Positions 9,603 to 20,344 of a stretch of 64,000 nucleotides of DNA are shown here, one piece after another (within the stretch, counting starts at the first letter, position 1; each line of letters begins with the position of its first letter). The DNA lies in NCBI GenBank assembly GCA_963576565.1, contig OY755047.1:2965501-3029500 (forward strand), read 5' to 3'. The translations under genes were made by a program, and so were the position numbers. The stretch is from Aspidapion aeneum. Taxonomy: Eukaryota; Arthropoda; Insecta; Coleoptera; Brentidae. The notes under the pieces are model-generated. The model was given only the letters and a program-made list of their open reading frames with translations. It made no database searches and was not told the DNA's origin.

Positions 9603-10742
9603 CCCAACTAACATTTATAGTGGCGGCTACATGTTCTAAAGGCTTTGCTACTTTCTTATAGTAGAAATGTGGTGATCCCAACCAAAATTTGTTACTTTTT
9701 AGTTCTAACTACTATTTAGTATCAGGAAATAGTAGATGTTTCGTAAAAACGACCCTCTAAACTACTTCATAGGATTGTTTCTTGATAGTCGATTCTGATA
9801 GTCTTCTCTACCACAATAGGACGTTGCTAAAGTTTTACTTTCTTTTTAGTCGTTATTTCGTAGTCGCCCTGACTTTTATATCCTACTTAATTACCACTAG
9901 AAAGTTAAGCTTCATTGGAGTCCCAAACAAGTGTATCTGATGTAACAATGTAGACAAAATAACTTTTTGGATCAACTTTAAAGCCGCAACTACTTTCAAG
10001 TAACCTTTTCGACTATCAGGGAATATAGTTTGGGACGCCATGTTTTTATGTAAGAAAGAAAATTTAATATTTTTGTTGTCGTTTTATGAGCTCATATTAA
10101 AGAGCCATACTATTTTATAAACAAATTAGTTGAAGCTTACCAAAAATGCTCTTCTTAAGCACCATTTGTTGGAGTTAACTGTCGATTATGAAAACATAAC
10201 CTCCAAAATCACAACACAAAAATTCCATCAGCTACCAGAAAACGGCTCAATTTTACGGGCGCACCGGTTTTTTGCAATATATATAATGCATGTTATACAA
10301 AAAACTTTGCGTCGCACTCGAATTTTGATCCTCTGCTCGTAAATTCTCACACTTTTGGATAACATAGTTCATATTATAACCATAACCAAACAAAAAAACT
10401 AAGCGAGTCTGTTTACTGTTGTGTCCACCATATTGTGTAACAATTCTACCAAAAAGAAACGATTATATTATTTGCAACTACATCGCAACTTTTATGCCAT
10501 TATGGAAAAAAAACAGCCTCTACGACGTAGTAGATACCTGGCTACGACGTAGTAGTGTAGTTGTTACTACAGTGACTTTAAACACTTGGCCACGTAGTTA
10601 TAACCAGAAATTGGTTCCCCACTTAGGGAATTATAACGTCGCTGTATGGTATACTGAGACGTAGCGGGAGTACGTTGCGGTTACTTTTAATAAATTCTTT
10701 CTAGTTGGGGTTTCGTCGTTACAACTTTAATTGTTTGTTGGG
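9603..10742 (+). mobile_element. CCCAAC-ended DNA transposon, copy B
   Basis: Inverted orientation relative to A. AG flanks both ends (9601-9602, 10743-10744). It is 60 bp shorter than the others: a segment between GTATC and TGATGTAAC (present at 17328-17387 in D) has been lost at an ATC microhomology near 9939. Otherwise it is almost identical to A, C and D. It carries the 70-codon frame at 10130-10342. Confidence 0.85.
10130..10342 (+). CDS. Conserved 70-codon ORF of the CCCAAC element (copy B)
   Basis: Same frame as in copy A, identical protein. No recognised domain; possibly a chance frame kept by recent amplification. The TTG/ATG choice is uncertain because the frame opens near 10133 without a clear context. 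Confidence 0.3.
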   Translation: MKLTKNALLKHHLLELTVDYENITSKITTQKFHQLPENGSILRAHRFFAIYIMHVIQKTLRRTRILILCS

Positions 10743-10849
10743 AGGTACCTATGTATGGAAGGCTATTGGTCTCGTGCAACATTTTTTTAAATTACGACTA
10801 AAAACAAGTTATTTGTGTAAAAAATACCTCTTTATCGAATTCTGTAAAG

Positions 10850-11110
10850 TTTTCTGTATGTCTGTTAAACAATAACTCAAAAACTGATTAACCAATTTTA
10901 AACAAATTTGGCACAAACTTTTGAGCTATCTTATCAATATCGTCGATACGTCTCTCCATGTGTGTGTATGTCTGTCCGTAACACGATAGCTCCTAAACCG
11001 CTAAGCCGATAAATAGAATTCGATACTCTAACGAGCTAATTAGATTTTGCTAACTTTTTAACGGAGCATCCCATCAATATGCAGTTTTCAGAATATAGGA
11101 GAGCATGTTC
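10850..11110 (-). repeat. Dispersed repeat G, fragment
   Basis: ACACGATAGCTCCTAAACCG followed by GAGCTAATTAGATTTTG and AACGGAGCATCCCATCAATA is the complement of the sequence at 20430-20610 (GATGCTCCCTTAAAAAG, CTAATCAGCTCGT, TTTAGGAGCTATCG). Phrases such as AACTCAAAAACTGATTAACC and a GTATGTCTGTCC microsatellite-like stretch lie beside it. Related fragments: 12660-12745, 15030-15215 and 20345-20650. Confidence 0.6.
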
Positions 11111-11290
11111 TTCCCAAAAAATTATGTAATAACCTAAAAGTTCGTAGGAGCATGCATTTCTGAAATATTTACAAAAAACTTAGAATCTGCCAATGGTCTA
11201 GGGGGAGTGAAGCCCCCTGTTTTGAGATACAGGCTTTCAAAATTAATCAATGATATGTTATGTTATGTCTACCTACAGATTTGCTTCTAA

Positions 11291-11965
11291 TACAAGACGC
11301 TAGCGCTACCAAGTCCACTTTCAATCCCTGGCTTCGCAAGCGCAGATCTACCAATATTATTTACCTCATGCCTTAGAATAGATGCATACAGGGTGATTTT
11401 CACTTGAATGATTCTAACCACATGAAAATAGAAAGTTTCAAAAACCTAACCTAACAAAACCTAATCAAATCTAACCGAACCGAAGGAAACTGAACCAATA
11501 ATTTTTTTCAAAAAAAAAACTTTCCTGACTTCCTGCCCGGGATCCTAGAGGATGTGAATCCGAACCGAACCAAACCGAACCTAACTAAACTGAACCAAAC
11601 CTAACCTAACCAAACTGCAACACGTACAGCTAATTAGGTTTAGTTGGGTAGGGTTAGGTTTGGATAGGTTCGGTTCGGTACGGTCCGGTTCTGATTCACA
11701 TCCTCTAGCATCCCAGGTAGGAAGTCAGGAAAGTTTTTTTTTTGAAAAAAAATATTGGTTTAGTTTGCTTTGATTCGGTTCGGTTAGATCTGATTAGGTT
11801 TCATTAGGTTAGGTTTTTGAAACTTTCTATTTTCATGTGGTTAGAATCATTCAAGTGAAAATCACCCTGTACATCGATTCTAATACATGAGGTAAATAAT
11901 ATTGGTAGATCTACCCATGCGAAGCCAGGGATTGGAAGTGGACTTGGTAGCGCTAGCGTCTTGTA
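11291..11965. mobile_element. Pentamer-rich foldback K1
   Basis: TACAAGACGCTAGCGCTACC at the left is matched by its complement ending CTAGCGTCTTGTA at 11965. Arms are about 310-330 bp with a loop near 11628. CTTCTAA flanks both sides (11284-11290, 11966-11972), and extending the match gives up to 9 bp (CTTCTAATA), depending on where the end is drawn. Long terminal inverted repeats and a 7-9 bp duplication suggest a Mutator/Foldback-like element; this is inference. The inner arm halves are built of 5-bp periodic AACCT, AACCG and AACCA units, complement TTAGG/TTCGG-like. Second copy at 38103. Confidence 0.85.
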
Positions 11966-11972
11966 CTTCTAA

Positions 11973-12762
11973 TAACATAAACTTGAACAAAAATATGGCG
12001 CTTAATATAGCATGTATACAAGTTTATAACAAAAAAACTGTTTTTCTTGAAAAAATTTGCTTTTATAACTCTTTTTAAAACCATTTTTAAATCTGAATAT
12101 TGTTCCTATTTTGATAGAGGCAAATTTTATATTGTTGCTCTGTTTTTTTAAAAAAAGTTATAACGACCAAAGTAACATTTAAACCTATATATTGAGAATT
12201 ATGTTTCCAACGAAATTTGCCTTTTGTGGTTGCGGTCGGCAGAAAGGAAAAGAAACGAGGAACTCAAAAGCTATAAAACTAAACTAAAATATTGATTTTA
12301 TTGTGAGGTCGATTGTACAATTGTTTTATACTAGTGTGTGTGTGTGTGTGTGTGTGTCCAAAAAGTGCATGGACCTTATTATAACTTGACCGTTCAGTCT
12401 AGCCAGCTTAGAAATTTGAGACAATCATTAAAATCAGGTTGAATTAGTGTTTTGTGGGCTTGAACCCTCTACTAAACCTGTTTTATCTTTTAATCTATTA
12501 ATTTCTTGCTTACAATGGTGATTATTACATCAAAAAATCTATTTCCGTTTTTTTTTCAAATATGTGTTTTCTTCTTTCTTAAATTCCATTTCTTTCCATT
12601 CTTTTATTTCAAATAAATGGATCCATGATGGATCTAACACCTTCCTAGCCCATTAACACACTCCGCTATATCAGTAATAAACACAGTTTTTTGAAAATAT
12701 CTCAAAAACGAAAGCTCGTACGAACTTTTTGGTTATAAAACAAAATATTGACAAAAATATTG
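11973..12762. other. Unassigned; (GT)n microsatellite and a repeat G fragment
   Basis: A GT dinucleotide run of about 25 bp lies at 12332-12357. Around 12685-12745 ATATCTCAAAAACGAAAGCT and ACGAACTTTTTGGTTATAA resemble repeat G at 20365. No gene. Confidence 0.45.
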
Positions 12763-12965
12763 ACCGTTCCAGAAGAAAAATTATGGACAGTGTTAGAGCA
12801 AACTCATATCAATCATACATACAAAAAAGCGATAAAGGAATTATACAAAGGGCCAAAATCTAAAATTAAAATTGGAAATTTACTTTCAAAAGAATTTCTG
12901 GTAACGGAAGGCTTAAGACAGGGATGTTGTATCTCTCCAACTTTTTTTAAAATATATATCGCAGT

Positions 12966-14166
12966 CCCAACAAACAATTAAAGTTGTAACGACGAAACCC
13001 CAACTAGAAAGAATTTCTTAAAAGTAACCGCAACGTACTCCCGCTACGTCTCAGTATACCATACAGCGACGTTATAATTCCCTAAGTGGGGAACCAATTT
13101 CTGGTTATAACTACTTGGCCAAGTGTTTAAAGTCACTGTAGTAACAACTACACTACTACGTCGTAGCCAGGTATCTACTACGTCGTAGAGGCTGTTTTTT
13201 TTTCCGTAATGGCATAAAAGTTGCGATGTAGTTGCAAATAATATAATCGTTTCTTTTTGGTAGAATTGTTACACAATATGGTGGACACAACAGTAAACAG
13301 ACTCGCTTAGTTTTTTTGTTTGGTTATGGTTATAATATGAACTATGTTATCCAAAAGTGTGAGAATTTACGAGCAGAGGATCAAAATTCGAGTGCGACGC
13401 AAAGTTTTTTGTATAACATGCATTATATATATTGCAAAAAACCGGTGCGCCCGTAAAATTGAGCCGTTTTCTGGTAGCTGATGGAATTTTTGTGTTGTGA
13501 TTTTGGAGGTTATGTTTTCATAATCGACAGTTAACTCCAACAAATGGTGCTTAAGAAGAGCATTTTTGGTAAGCTTCAACTAATTTGTTTATAAAATAGT
13601 ATGGCTCTTTAATATGAGCTCATAAAACGACAACAAAAATATTAAATTTTCTTTCTTACATAAAAACATGGCGTCCCAAACTATATTCCCTGATAGTCGA
13701 AAAGGTTACTTGAAAGTAGTTGCGGCTTTAAAGTTGATCCAAAAAGTTATTTTGTCTACATTGTTACATCAGATGTTACTATGATGACACAAACTTTTGT
13801 GGTAAAAATTAAAGTTATAATGTAGTTGTCGGATACACTTGTTTGGGACTCCAATGAAGCTTAACTTTCTAGTGGTAATTAAGTAGGATATAAAAGTCAG
13901 GGCGACTACGAAATAACGACTAAAAAGAAAGTAAAACTTTAGCAACGTCCTATTGTGGTAGAGAAGACTATCAGAATCGACTATCAAGGAACAATCCTAT
14001 GAAGTAGTTTAGAGGGTCGTTTTTACGAAACATCTACTATTTCCTGATACTAAATAGTTGCTAGAACTAAAAAGTAACAAATTTTGGTTGGGATCACCAC
14101 ATTTCTACTATAAGAAAGTAGCAAAGCCTTTAGAACATGTAGCCGCTACTATAAATGTTAGTTGGG
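12966..14166 (-). mobile_element. CCCAAC-ended DNA transposon, copy C
   Basis: Inserted in a LINE frame. The uninterrupted paralogue at about 49757-49775 reads ATCGCAGTAGCTGTAAAAAA; here the left junction is ATCGCAGT and the right junction AGTAGCTCTAAAAAA, so AGT is duplicated (12963-12965, 14167-14169). Same orientation as A and E. Carries the conserved frames at 13367-13579 and 13769-13987 (minus). Confidence 0.9.
13367..13579 (-). CDS. Conserved 70-codon ORF of the CCCAAC element (copy C)
   Basis: Protein identical to copy A. See copy A for the limits on interpretation. In this copy a second frame of 72 codons (13769-13987, minus, starting MIVDSDSLLYHNRTLLKF) is also present and recurs in D (17176-17394) and E (58676-58894); A and B lack it through substitutions or the 60-bp deletion. 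Confidence 0.3.
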   Translation of the reverse strand: MKLTKNALLKHHLLELTVDYENITSKITTQKFHQLPENGSILRAHRFFAIYIMHVIQKTLRRTRILILCS

Positions 14167-15019
14167 AGTAGCTCTAAAAAATTTGAAACATAAAGTACAT
14201 GTCATGGGAATAAAACTTAACGACCAATTTACCATATACACACTACAGTTTGCTGAAGACCAAGTAATTGTAGTTAATGATTACGAAGAAATGGAGTATA
14301 TGATGAGAAAGAACGGAAGAATACGAAAAGTGGGGGTTAACAGTGAACGTGGACAAGACACAGCACTTATGTATTGGAAACAAATTCAGTGAGTTAGAAC
14401 TAGACAATGGACAAACAATATCTCAATGCAATGTATACTTGGGTGTAACATTTGATAAGGCAGAAACGGACTATAAAGAACTGGAAAAAAGAATAGTAAA
14501 AGCAAAAAAGGTTATTGGATGTCTTAACAGTATTTTATGGAGCAGAGAGATAAAAAGCCTTGTAAAATTTAACATATATGAAACAATGTAAAAACCACGC
14601 TGTTGTATGGAATAGAGATTTGTCGCGTAACAGAAAAATACAAAACAAAAATTTTAAGTGGTTGCAATAAGATAAGAAGATCAATGAGAATATCTAGAAC
14701 AGATCATATAAGAAATGAGATCATAAAAGAAAGAATGGGAATCGAGAGAAGCATAACGGATGACATCATTAAAAGACAACTGATATGGTACGACCATGTA
14801 CAACGGATGAACGATGAAAGATTACCAAAGCAGGTCCTAGAATGGCAACCAATAGGGCGCAGAAAAAGAGGTCGTTCTAAACTAGAATGCTAACAATCAA
14901 TCCAAAGATCAATGAGTCAAAAAACCTGACAGAAGATGATTATCAGGATCGAAGGAGGTGGAGAATAGGCGTCGGACAACGTACAAAAACGTTCTAAACC
15001 GACATAGTAGTAGTCTATT

Positions 15020-15215
15020 GACAAAAATGTATTTTACTATGGTTCGAAACCGCATATTAAAAAGTTAGCATTTTTTCAATTGTTTAACTGTCAAAAAGCT
15101 GACATTAGCATTAATAAATTTTGACCAGAATATAACCAGCTTGTTACAGTGTTACGCACTATTTTTGTATAATCTCGTGACAATTGATTCAGCGATTTCG
15201 GAGCTATCGTAGGCC
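15020..15215 (+). repeat. Dispersed repeat G, fragment
   Basis: GACATTAGCATTAATAAATT, TTGACCAGAATATAACCAGC and TTCGGAGCTATCG parallel 20495-20607 in order. It is an old, diverged copy without coding sequence and follows the (TAG)n tail of the LINE directly. Confidence 0.55.
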
Positions 15216-15585
15216 GAGATGGTCCCCCTGAGCTAGGAAGGTAAAAAATTAAATAAATTTATTTTAACCATATTTTTTTAAATTTAGACTAATTCAACGT
15301 TTGGTATAACCATCATATTTTTTATGGATCCACTTTTGTGAAAGTCAAAAAAAGAATATCGGTAATTATCGATGATTTAAGATGGTAAAAAATTGGTACT
15401 AATTAGGATATACGTCATCGACAAACTTAGACTTGAGGCTCAGGTGTACTCAAGTAGGTTTAAGTTCGTATGTGGTCAATTTAGTTTATTTTGGGACCAA
15501 TTTTTAAAGCTGAATATATTTTTCTTGGTTAATAGGGGAGCGACGGGTAATCAGGAACAGCTTAAATGCGAGAACCAAACAATCA
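15216..15585. other. Unassigned AT-rich DNA
   Basis: No recognisable gene or shared repeat. Confidence 0.3.
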
Positions 15586-16978
15586 ATCAAAAAGTAGCTT
15601 TATTAGTGCAAAAATACTCAGTATTCTTTGACAAAAGCCATGCTTAAGATTCAGGTAATTAATCAAATATTTTTTCTTATGGATCGTTCATACTCGTCTT
15701 TTGTCTAGTCTTTTGTATTGGTTTAGTCATATGTCTTGTCATAAGAAAGTTAAAACCACTGTTTTTTATGGGAGTGTTCATACAATGCTTTTGCTTTTGT
15801 TTTTGATTAGTCTTTGTCTTAAGAGTTGCCAACTTTTAATCCTTAGGACAACGACTAAGACGAGTGACAGATATCAGCTGATATTTGTTGTTTTTTTTAC
15901 AGGGCGTCCGAAGAGCGCAAACGCGCGGCCGAAATTTTGAATTTACAGCCATTAATCATGTTTTTAACAGAAAATCTTAACATAACCTCAAAATTTTATT
16001 TGTTTTTATTTTCTTTTTCGCTTTTGTTCTTTCGTGTCTGTGTTTCGTGCACAAATTAGGTTAAATAAGGTTGTTTTGTGTAGAAAATGACTTTTGAAAA
16101 GGGGCCTTTTTATTGAAATTGAATTTTTTTTCAGTTGGTTATGACTAAGACTAATCAAAAACAAAAGACGAGTATGAACAGCCGATTTTGTTTAAGACAG
16201 CTAAGACTAATCAAAGGACAAAGACTAATCAAAAACAAAAGACTAAGACGAGTATGAACAATACTTTAGCTAACTATATCTATAAAGCAGTATATAAATA
16301 CGTCACTGCCTACAATTATGAATACTTTTAACGCTGACAAATAAAAAACAATTAAGACAAGAAAAACAAAACTGAGAGTACTATCATTCTACTAATACTC
16401 AAATTTGTCCGACAAAAAGACTTAAAAAAAATCAAAAGATTACATATCTTACAGGAGTTAGTCATAAAATGGTAAAAAAAAGTTATAAAATCACAAGTAA
16501 ATATCACAAATCTCTGAGGCTTAAATCAGTTAGATACACACGGACAAGCACCTAAACAGACACATACATTAGGAATGATCCTACAACTATAACAATCTAA
16601 CAATAATAATTTGTCAAATATCTCAGTCCTCATGTGTCATTCAAAAACTCGTCAATACTATAATAACTCCTGTAAGATATCTAATTTTTTGATTTTTTTG
16701 GGTCTTTTAGTATATTTTTAATTTTGTTTTTATTACATAGTATTAATATTTTAACAATGTAATTTTGTGGGACAAATTTTAGTATTACTAGAATGATAGT
16801 ACCTCAGTTTTAAGTATTCATAATTGTAGGCAGTGACGTATTTATATACTGCTTTATAGATATAGTTGGCTAATAAAAAATTTTTGATTAATTACCTTAA
16901 TATTATGCATGGCTTTTGTCAAAGAATACTGTGTATTTTAGCACTAATAAAGATACTTTTTGATTTGATTTGATTTGA
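15586..16978. mobile_element. Foldback R with a nested element S
   Basis: ATCAAAAAGTAGCTTTATTA at the left matches its near complement TAATAAAGATACTTTTTGAT at the right end. Further inside, TGACAAAAGCCATGC pairs with GCATGGCTTTTGTCA. On the right half, TATCTATAAAGCAGTATATA (about 16277) pairs with TATATACTGCTTTATAGATA (about 16843), so R folds back on itself around about 16560. Element S (15685-16259) interrupts the left arm. The right end runs into four GATTT repeats. No coding sequence. Confidence 0.75.
15685..16259. mobile_element. Element S inserted in foldback R
   Basis: The ends GTTCATACTCGTCTTTTG and its complement (CAAAAGACTAAGACGAGTATGAAC-like, ending 16259) are inverted. The 3' side has two tandem copies of a GACTAATCAAAAACAAAAG motif and the 5' side has their complement. 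A clear target duplication is not visible. No transposase. Confidence 0.65.
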
Positions 16979-16996
16979 TATCTAGAACAGATCATA

Positions 16997-18195
16997 CCCA
17001 ACTAACATTTATAGTAGCGGCTACATGTTCTAAAGGCTTTGCTACTTTCTTATAGTAGAAATGTGGTGATCCCAACCAAAATTTGTTACTTTTTAGTTCT
17101 AACTACTATTTAGTATCAGGAAATAGTAGATGTTTCGTAAAAACGACCCTCTAAACTACTTCATAGGATTGTTTCTTGATAGTCGATTCTGATAGTCTTC
17201 TCTACCACAATAGGACGTTGCTAAAGTTTTACTTTCTTTTTAGTCGTTATTTCGTAGTCGCCCTGACTTTTATATCCTACTTAATTACCACTAGAAAGTT
17301 AAGCTTCATTGGAGTCCCAAACAAGTGTATCCGACAACTACATTATAACTTTAATTTTTACCACAAAAGTTTGTGTCATCATAGTAACATCTGATGTAAC
17401 AATGTAGACAAAATAACTTTTTGGATCAACTTTAAAGCCGCAACTACTTTCAAGTAACCTTTTCGACTATCAGGGAATATAGTTTGGGACGCCATGTTTT
17501 TATGTAAGAAAGAAAATTTAATATTTTTGTTGTCGTTTTATGAGCTCATATTAAAGAGCCATACTATTTTATAAACAAATTAGTTGAAGCTTACCAAAAA
17601 TGCTCTTCTTAAGCACCATTTGTTGGAGTTAACTGTCGAGTATGAAAACATAACCTCCAAAATCACAACACAAAAATTCCATCAGCTACCAGAAAACGGC
17701 TCAATTTTACGGGCGCACCGGTTTTTTGCAATATATATAATGCATGTTATACAAAAAACTTTGCGTCGCACTCGAATTTTGATCCTCTGCTCGTAAATTC
17801 TCACACTTTTGGATAACATAGTTCATATTATAACCATAACCAAACAAAAAAACTAAGCGAGTCTGTTTACTGTTGTGTCCACCATATTGTGTAACAATTC
17901 TACCAAAAAGAAACGATTATATTATTTGCAACTACATCGCAACTTTTATGCCATTACGGAAAAAAACAGCCTCTACGACGTAGTAGATACCTGGCAACGA
18001 CGTAGTAGTGTAGTTGTTACTACAGTGACTTTAAACACTTGGCCAAGTAGTTATAACCAGAAATTGGTTCCCCACTTAGGGAATTATAACGTCGCTGTAT
18101 GGTATACTGAGACGTAGCGGGAGTACGTTGCGGTTACTTTTAAGAAATTCTTTCTAGTTGGGGTTTCGTCGTTACAACTTTAATTGTTTGTTGGG
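16997..18195 (+). mobile_element. CCCAAC-ended DNA transposon, copy D
   Basis: Inserted in a LINE tail. The uninterrupted paralogue at about 14697-14718 reads AGATCATATAAGAAATG; here the junctions are AGATCATA and TATAAGAAATG, so TA is duplicated (16995-16996, 18196-18197). Inverted relative to A, C and E. Contains frames at 17176-17394 and 17584-17796. Confidence 0.9.
17584..17796 (+). CDS. Conserved 70-codon ORF of the CCCAAC element (copy D)
   Basis: Differs from the other copies by one conservative change (LTVEYEN for LTVDYEN). No recognised domain. Confidence 0.3.
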   Translation: MKLTKNALLKHHLLELTVEYENITSKITTQKFHQLPENGSILRAHRFFAIYIMHVIQKTLRRTRILILCS

Positions 18196-18508
18196 TATAA
18201 GAAATGAGATCATAAAAGAAAGAATGGCAATCGAGGGAAGCATATCGGATGACATCACTCAACGACAACTGATATGGTACGGCCATGTACAACGGATGAA
18301 CGACGAATGATTAGCAAAGTAGGTCCTAGAATGGCAACCAGCAAGGCGCAGAAAAAGAGGGCGTCCAAAACTAGAATGGCAACAGTCAATCCAAAGATCA
18401 ATGAGTCAAAGAAACCTGACAGAAGATGATTGTCAGGATTGAAGGAGGTGGAGAACAGGCATCGGACAACGTAGAAAAACGTTCTAAACCGACGTAGTTG
18501 TAGTAAAA

Positions 18509-19021
18509 CTTTTGCAATTTTTTTTAAAAGAATCTAATCTTTGACTTTATGACTGTTCGATTTTGTAGAAATGTCTTATTGTTTTATTTTTTACATTGGA
18601 TTTTATGAAGTACCTAACTAATTTAAATATGTGTATAATTTGCATAATGAGCGGTAATTTTTATTTTACTTAATTCAATTCACGTTAATTGTTTGTAATA
18701 TAAATTAGACATTAAAATTAATTCTTAAAATGCGACAAAATTCTTGATTTGTTATACGTCATTCGACTTCTTTGGGTTAGGTTGTAGGCGAAGTTTCAAA
18801 GAAAAAATATTTTCGCTAAAAAAATTGCAACAGATTTTACATAATTTTATGTACAGTTTTTTAATAATTGTATGATAATTAGTTACTTAGATACTTTATT
18901 ACAAGGTGGGAAAATCCATACCCAAGGTAAATTACTTAGGTACCTATTATAATGTCCTAGGTCCTACGATTTTCTTTTTACAGAAAGAAGATTTTTGAAA
19001 CCTCTTTTCATTATTGCATGA
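18509..19021. other. Unassigned AT-rich DNA
   Basis: No gene or shared repeat seen. Confidence 0.3.
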
Positions 19022-19200
19022 TTTTCTAAATAATTTATATTGCCTGATATTGCCAAATTTTAAAAATTCATATTGTATAAACTATACAACTTATGAACAA
19101 AAGCAACGAGCTACAGTATCATGGGACTATAGAGATGCGAAAAAATCACATCTTGTGCGTGTTAAATTTATAAAAAACGTCATTTTTCGGATCTGATAAC
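19022..19200 (+). repeat. Diverged monomer of the 168-bp satellite
   Basis: Phrases in the same order as the 24354-24691 monomers: AAAATTCATAT, AAACTATACA, AACAAAAGCA, GAGATGCGAAAAAA and AAAAACGTCATTT. A single old monomer, 5 kb upstream of the better-preserved pair. Confidence 0.65.
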
Positions 19201-19229
19201 TTCTCAACCCATTCGCAAAATATAAGTTG

Positions 19230-19726
19230 ATCTTGAACATCGAGAATATACGCAGGTGTCGTCCAGGAGCCGACACGCAGCCAGCCGAGAAATCAGGAAT
19301 AATAACCCAGGAGCCTGCTATAAGTGCTATATTGTCGGTATCAGGAAGTCGCCACGACGACCACGACTGTTGCGCTAAAAAGGAAAGAAGTCTCGTCTAT
19401 AACCAAGTTTTGGTGCGACGATAGCGATGTTAGATAGATGCAAGTCTAACATGTAGGAGGACCACGTTTCGGAAGGGGTGTAAAAGCGTGGGTCCACTGT
19501 GTATCCTTGCTACGTAGTATAAAGATCCCTCTCTCCCTCTCCACTACGAGATGCCAGGCAAAAATAAGTCCTAAAAGGGAAAGACAACTTGCATCCTGGC
19601 ACGTGCATCAGTTTGGAATATAGTGTACCGACAAATCGGGGTTTGCGAAAAGGGCGCGCCGTGTGCCTAGCATATATGGTGCCTTGTCGCTAGACCAAAA
19701 ATGGTCTCCCCACCACTACTACTACT
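19230..19726 (+). repeat. GC-richer segment ending in (ACT)n, possible LINE 3' end
   Basis: The base composition is clearly more balanced than the surroundings. The segment ends GTCTCCCCACCACTACTACT, a trinucleotide tail of the kind non-LTR elements leave. No reverse transcriptase motif is visible and no other copy occurs in the window, so this is a guess at a 5'-truncated retroelement or its 3' UTR. Short frames exist, but none is convincing. Confidence 0.3.
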
Positions 19727-20344
19727 CAGAGGCGGATCCAGGATTTCCGGGGGGTAGGAGCCAAAGTGACAACAAACAACAATATATTTTTTATAAGCGG
19801 TTTTGAAAGGCAGAAGTGCTGTCGTGGGTCGGTTCGGTGATTTACAGATGATTTATTAGGCCAATTATATCCTGGTTTTGTATATTTTTTAAATGTGCAC
19901 ATTTTGTTTTGGTAAAAGGATCATACTTATTTATTTCATCATCACCACTCTACGAATTTCTTTATAAATCCGGTCAAAAGTACGTCAATTGTTTCAAAAA
20001 ATCCCAATTAAAACCGTGTTGCTCTAAACACTGTATGTATCTGTCAACATGTCGATTGTTTTTTGTTTTAAAATCTTGTTCTTATAAAACAAATGAAAAG
20101 ATCGACGGCGGACGGTGATTAAAAAAAATGTGAGAGATTGCGTCATTGGCAAAAGAGAATTGCTATGTGGTCCGGATGTGAAAAAATTCTTTAAATATAT
20201 CTAATACATTTTTTAATGGTTTTATAGTGATTCAACATTACCACAGCATCAATTTTCTTTTCTGTGGAAGGACTGGAAGGAACTTGTCAGAGTTTAAGCA
20301 GTTTCAAAAATAATATTTCCTAGCTAGCCTATTATCACACTTCA
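19727..20344. mobile_element. Poly-G hAT MITE end followed by unassigned DNA
   Basis: CAGAGGCGGATCCAGGATTT followed by a G tract at 19727-19770 matches the element at window start. The other end is not found. The remainder to 20344 shows nothing recognisable. Confidence 0.4.

Larger units (their letters stand above)
12763..15014 (+). pseudogene. RTE-like LINE relic split by CCCAAC copy C
   Basis: Two blocks, 12763-12965 and 14167-15014, are one reverse transcriptase gene interrupted by copy C (12966-14166). In order: VPEEKLWTVLEQTH, GLRQGCCISPTFF, (insertion), KLNDQFTIYTLQFAEDQVIV, NVDKTQHLCIGN, KKVIGCLNSILWSREIKS, RRSMRISRTDHIRNEIIKER, RQLIWYDHVQRMNDERL and GRRKRGRSKLE. The catalytic box reads FAED instead of FADD, changing a metal-binding aspartate. 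There are frame changes near 14330, 14590 and 14660 and stops near 14893. The 3' end finishes GTTCTAAACCGACATAGTAGTAG, a (TAG)n tail shared by the other copies. The endonuclease is absent. Confidence 0.85.
16979..18508 (+). pseudogene. LINE 3' relic split by CCCAAC copy D
   Basis: A short left part (about 16980-16996, TCTAGAACAGATCATA) and a right part (18196-18508) together match the C-terminal region and 3' end of the LINE at 14690-15014: RNEIIKERM, RQLIWYGHVQRMND, GRRKRGRPKLEWQ, then GTTCTAAACCGACGTAG. A stop (TGA) replaces an Arg codon near 18308. Heavily 5'-truncated before insertion of D. Confidence 0.85.

Noticed and set aside
10419..10664. 80-81 codon frame near one end of CCCAAC copies A, B and D
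   Set aside because: It spans the subterminal repeats and is disrupted or shifted in D; no domain and probably chance.
15043..15053. GGTTCGAAACC resembling a tRNA B box
   Set aside because: No A box or cloverleaf can be drawn around it and the flanks are AT-rich repeat G.
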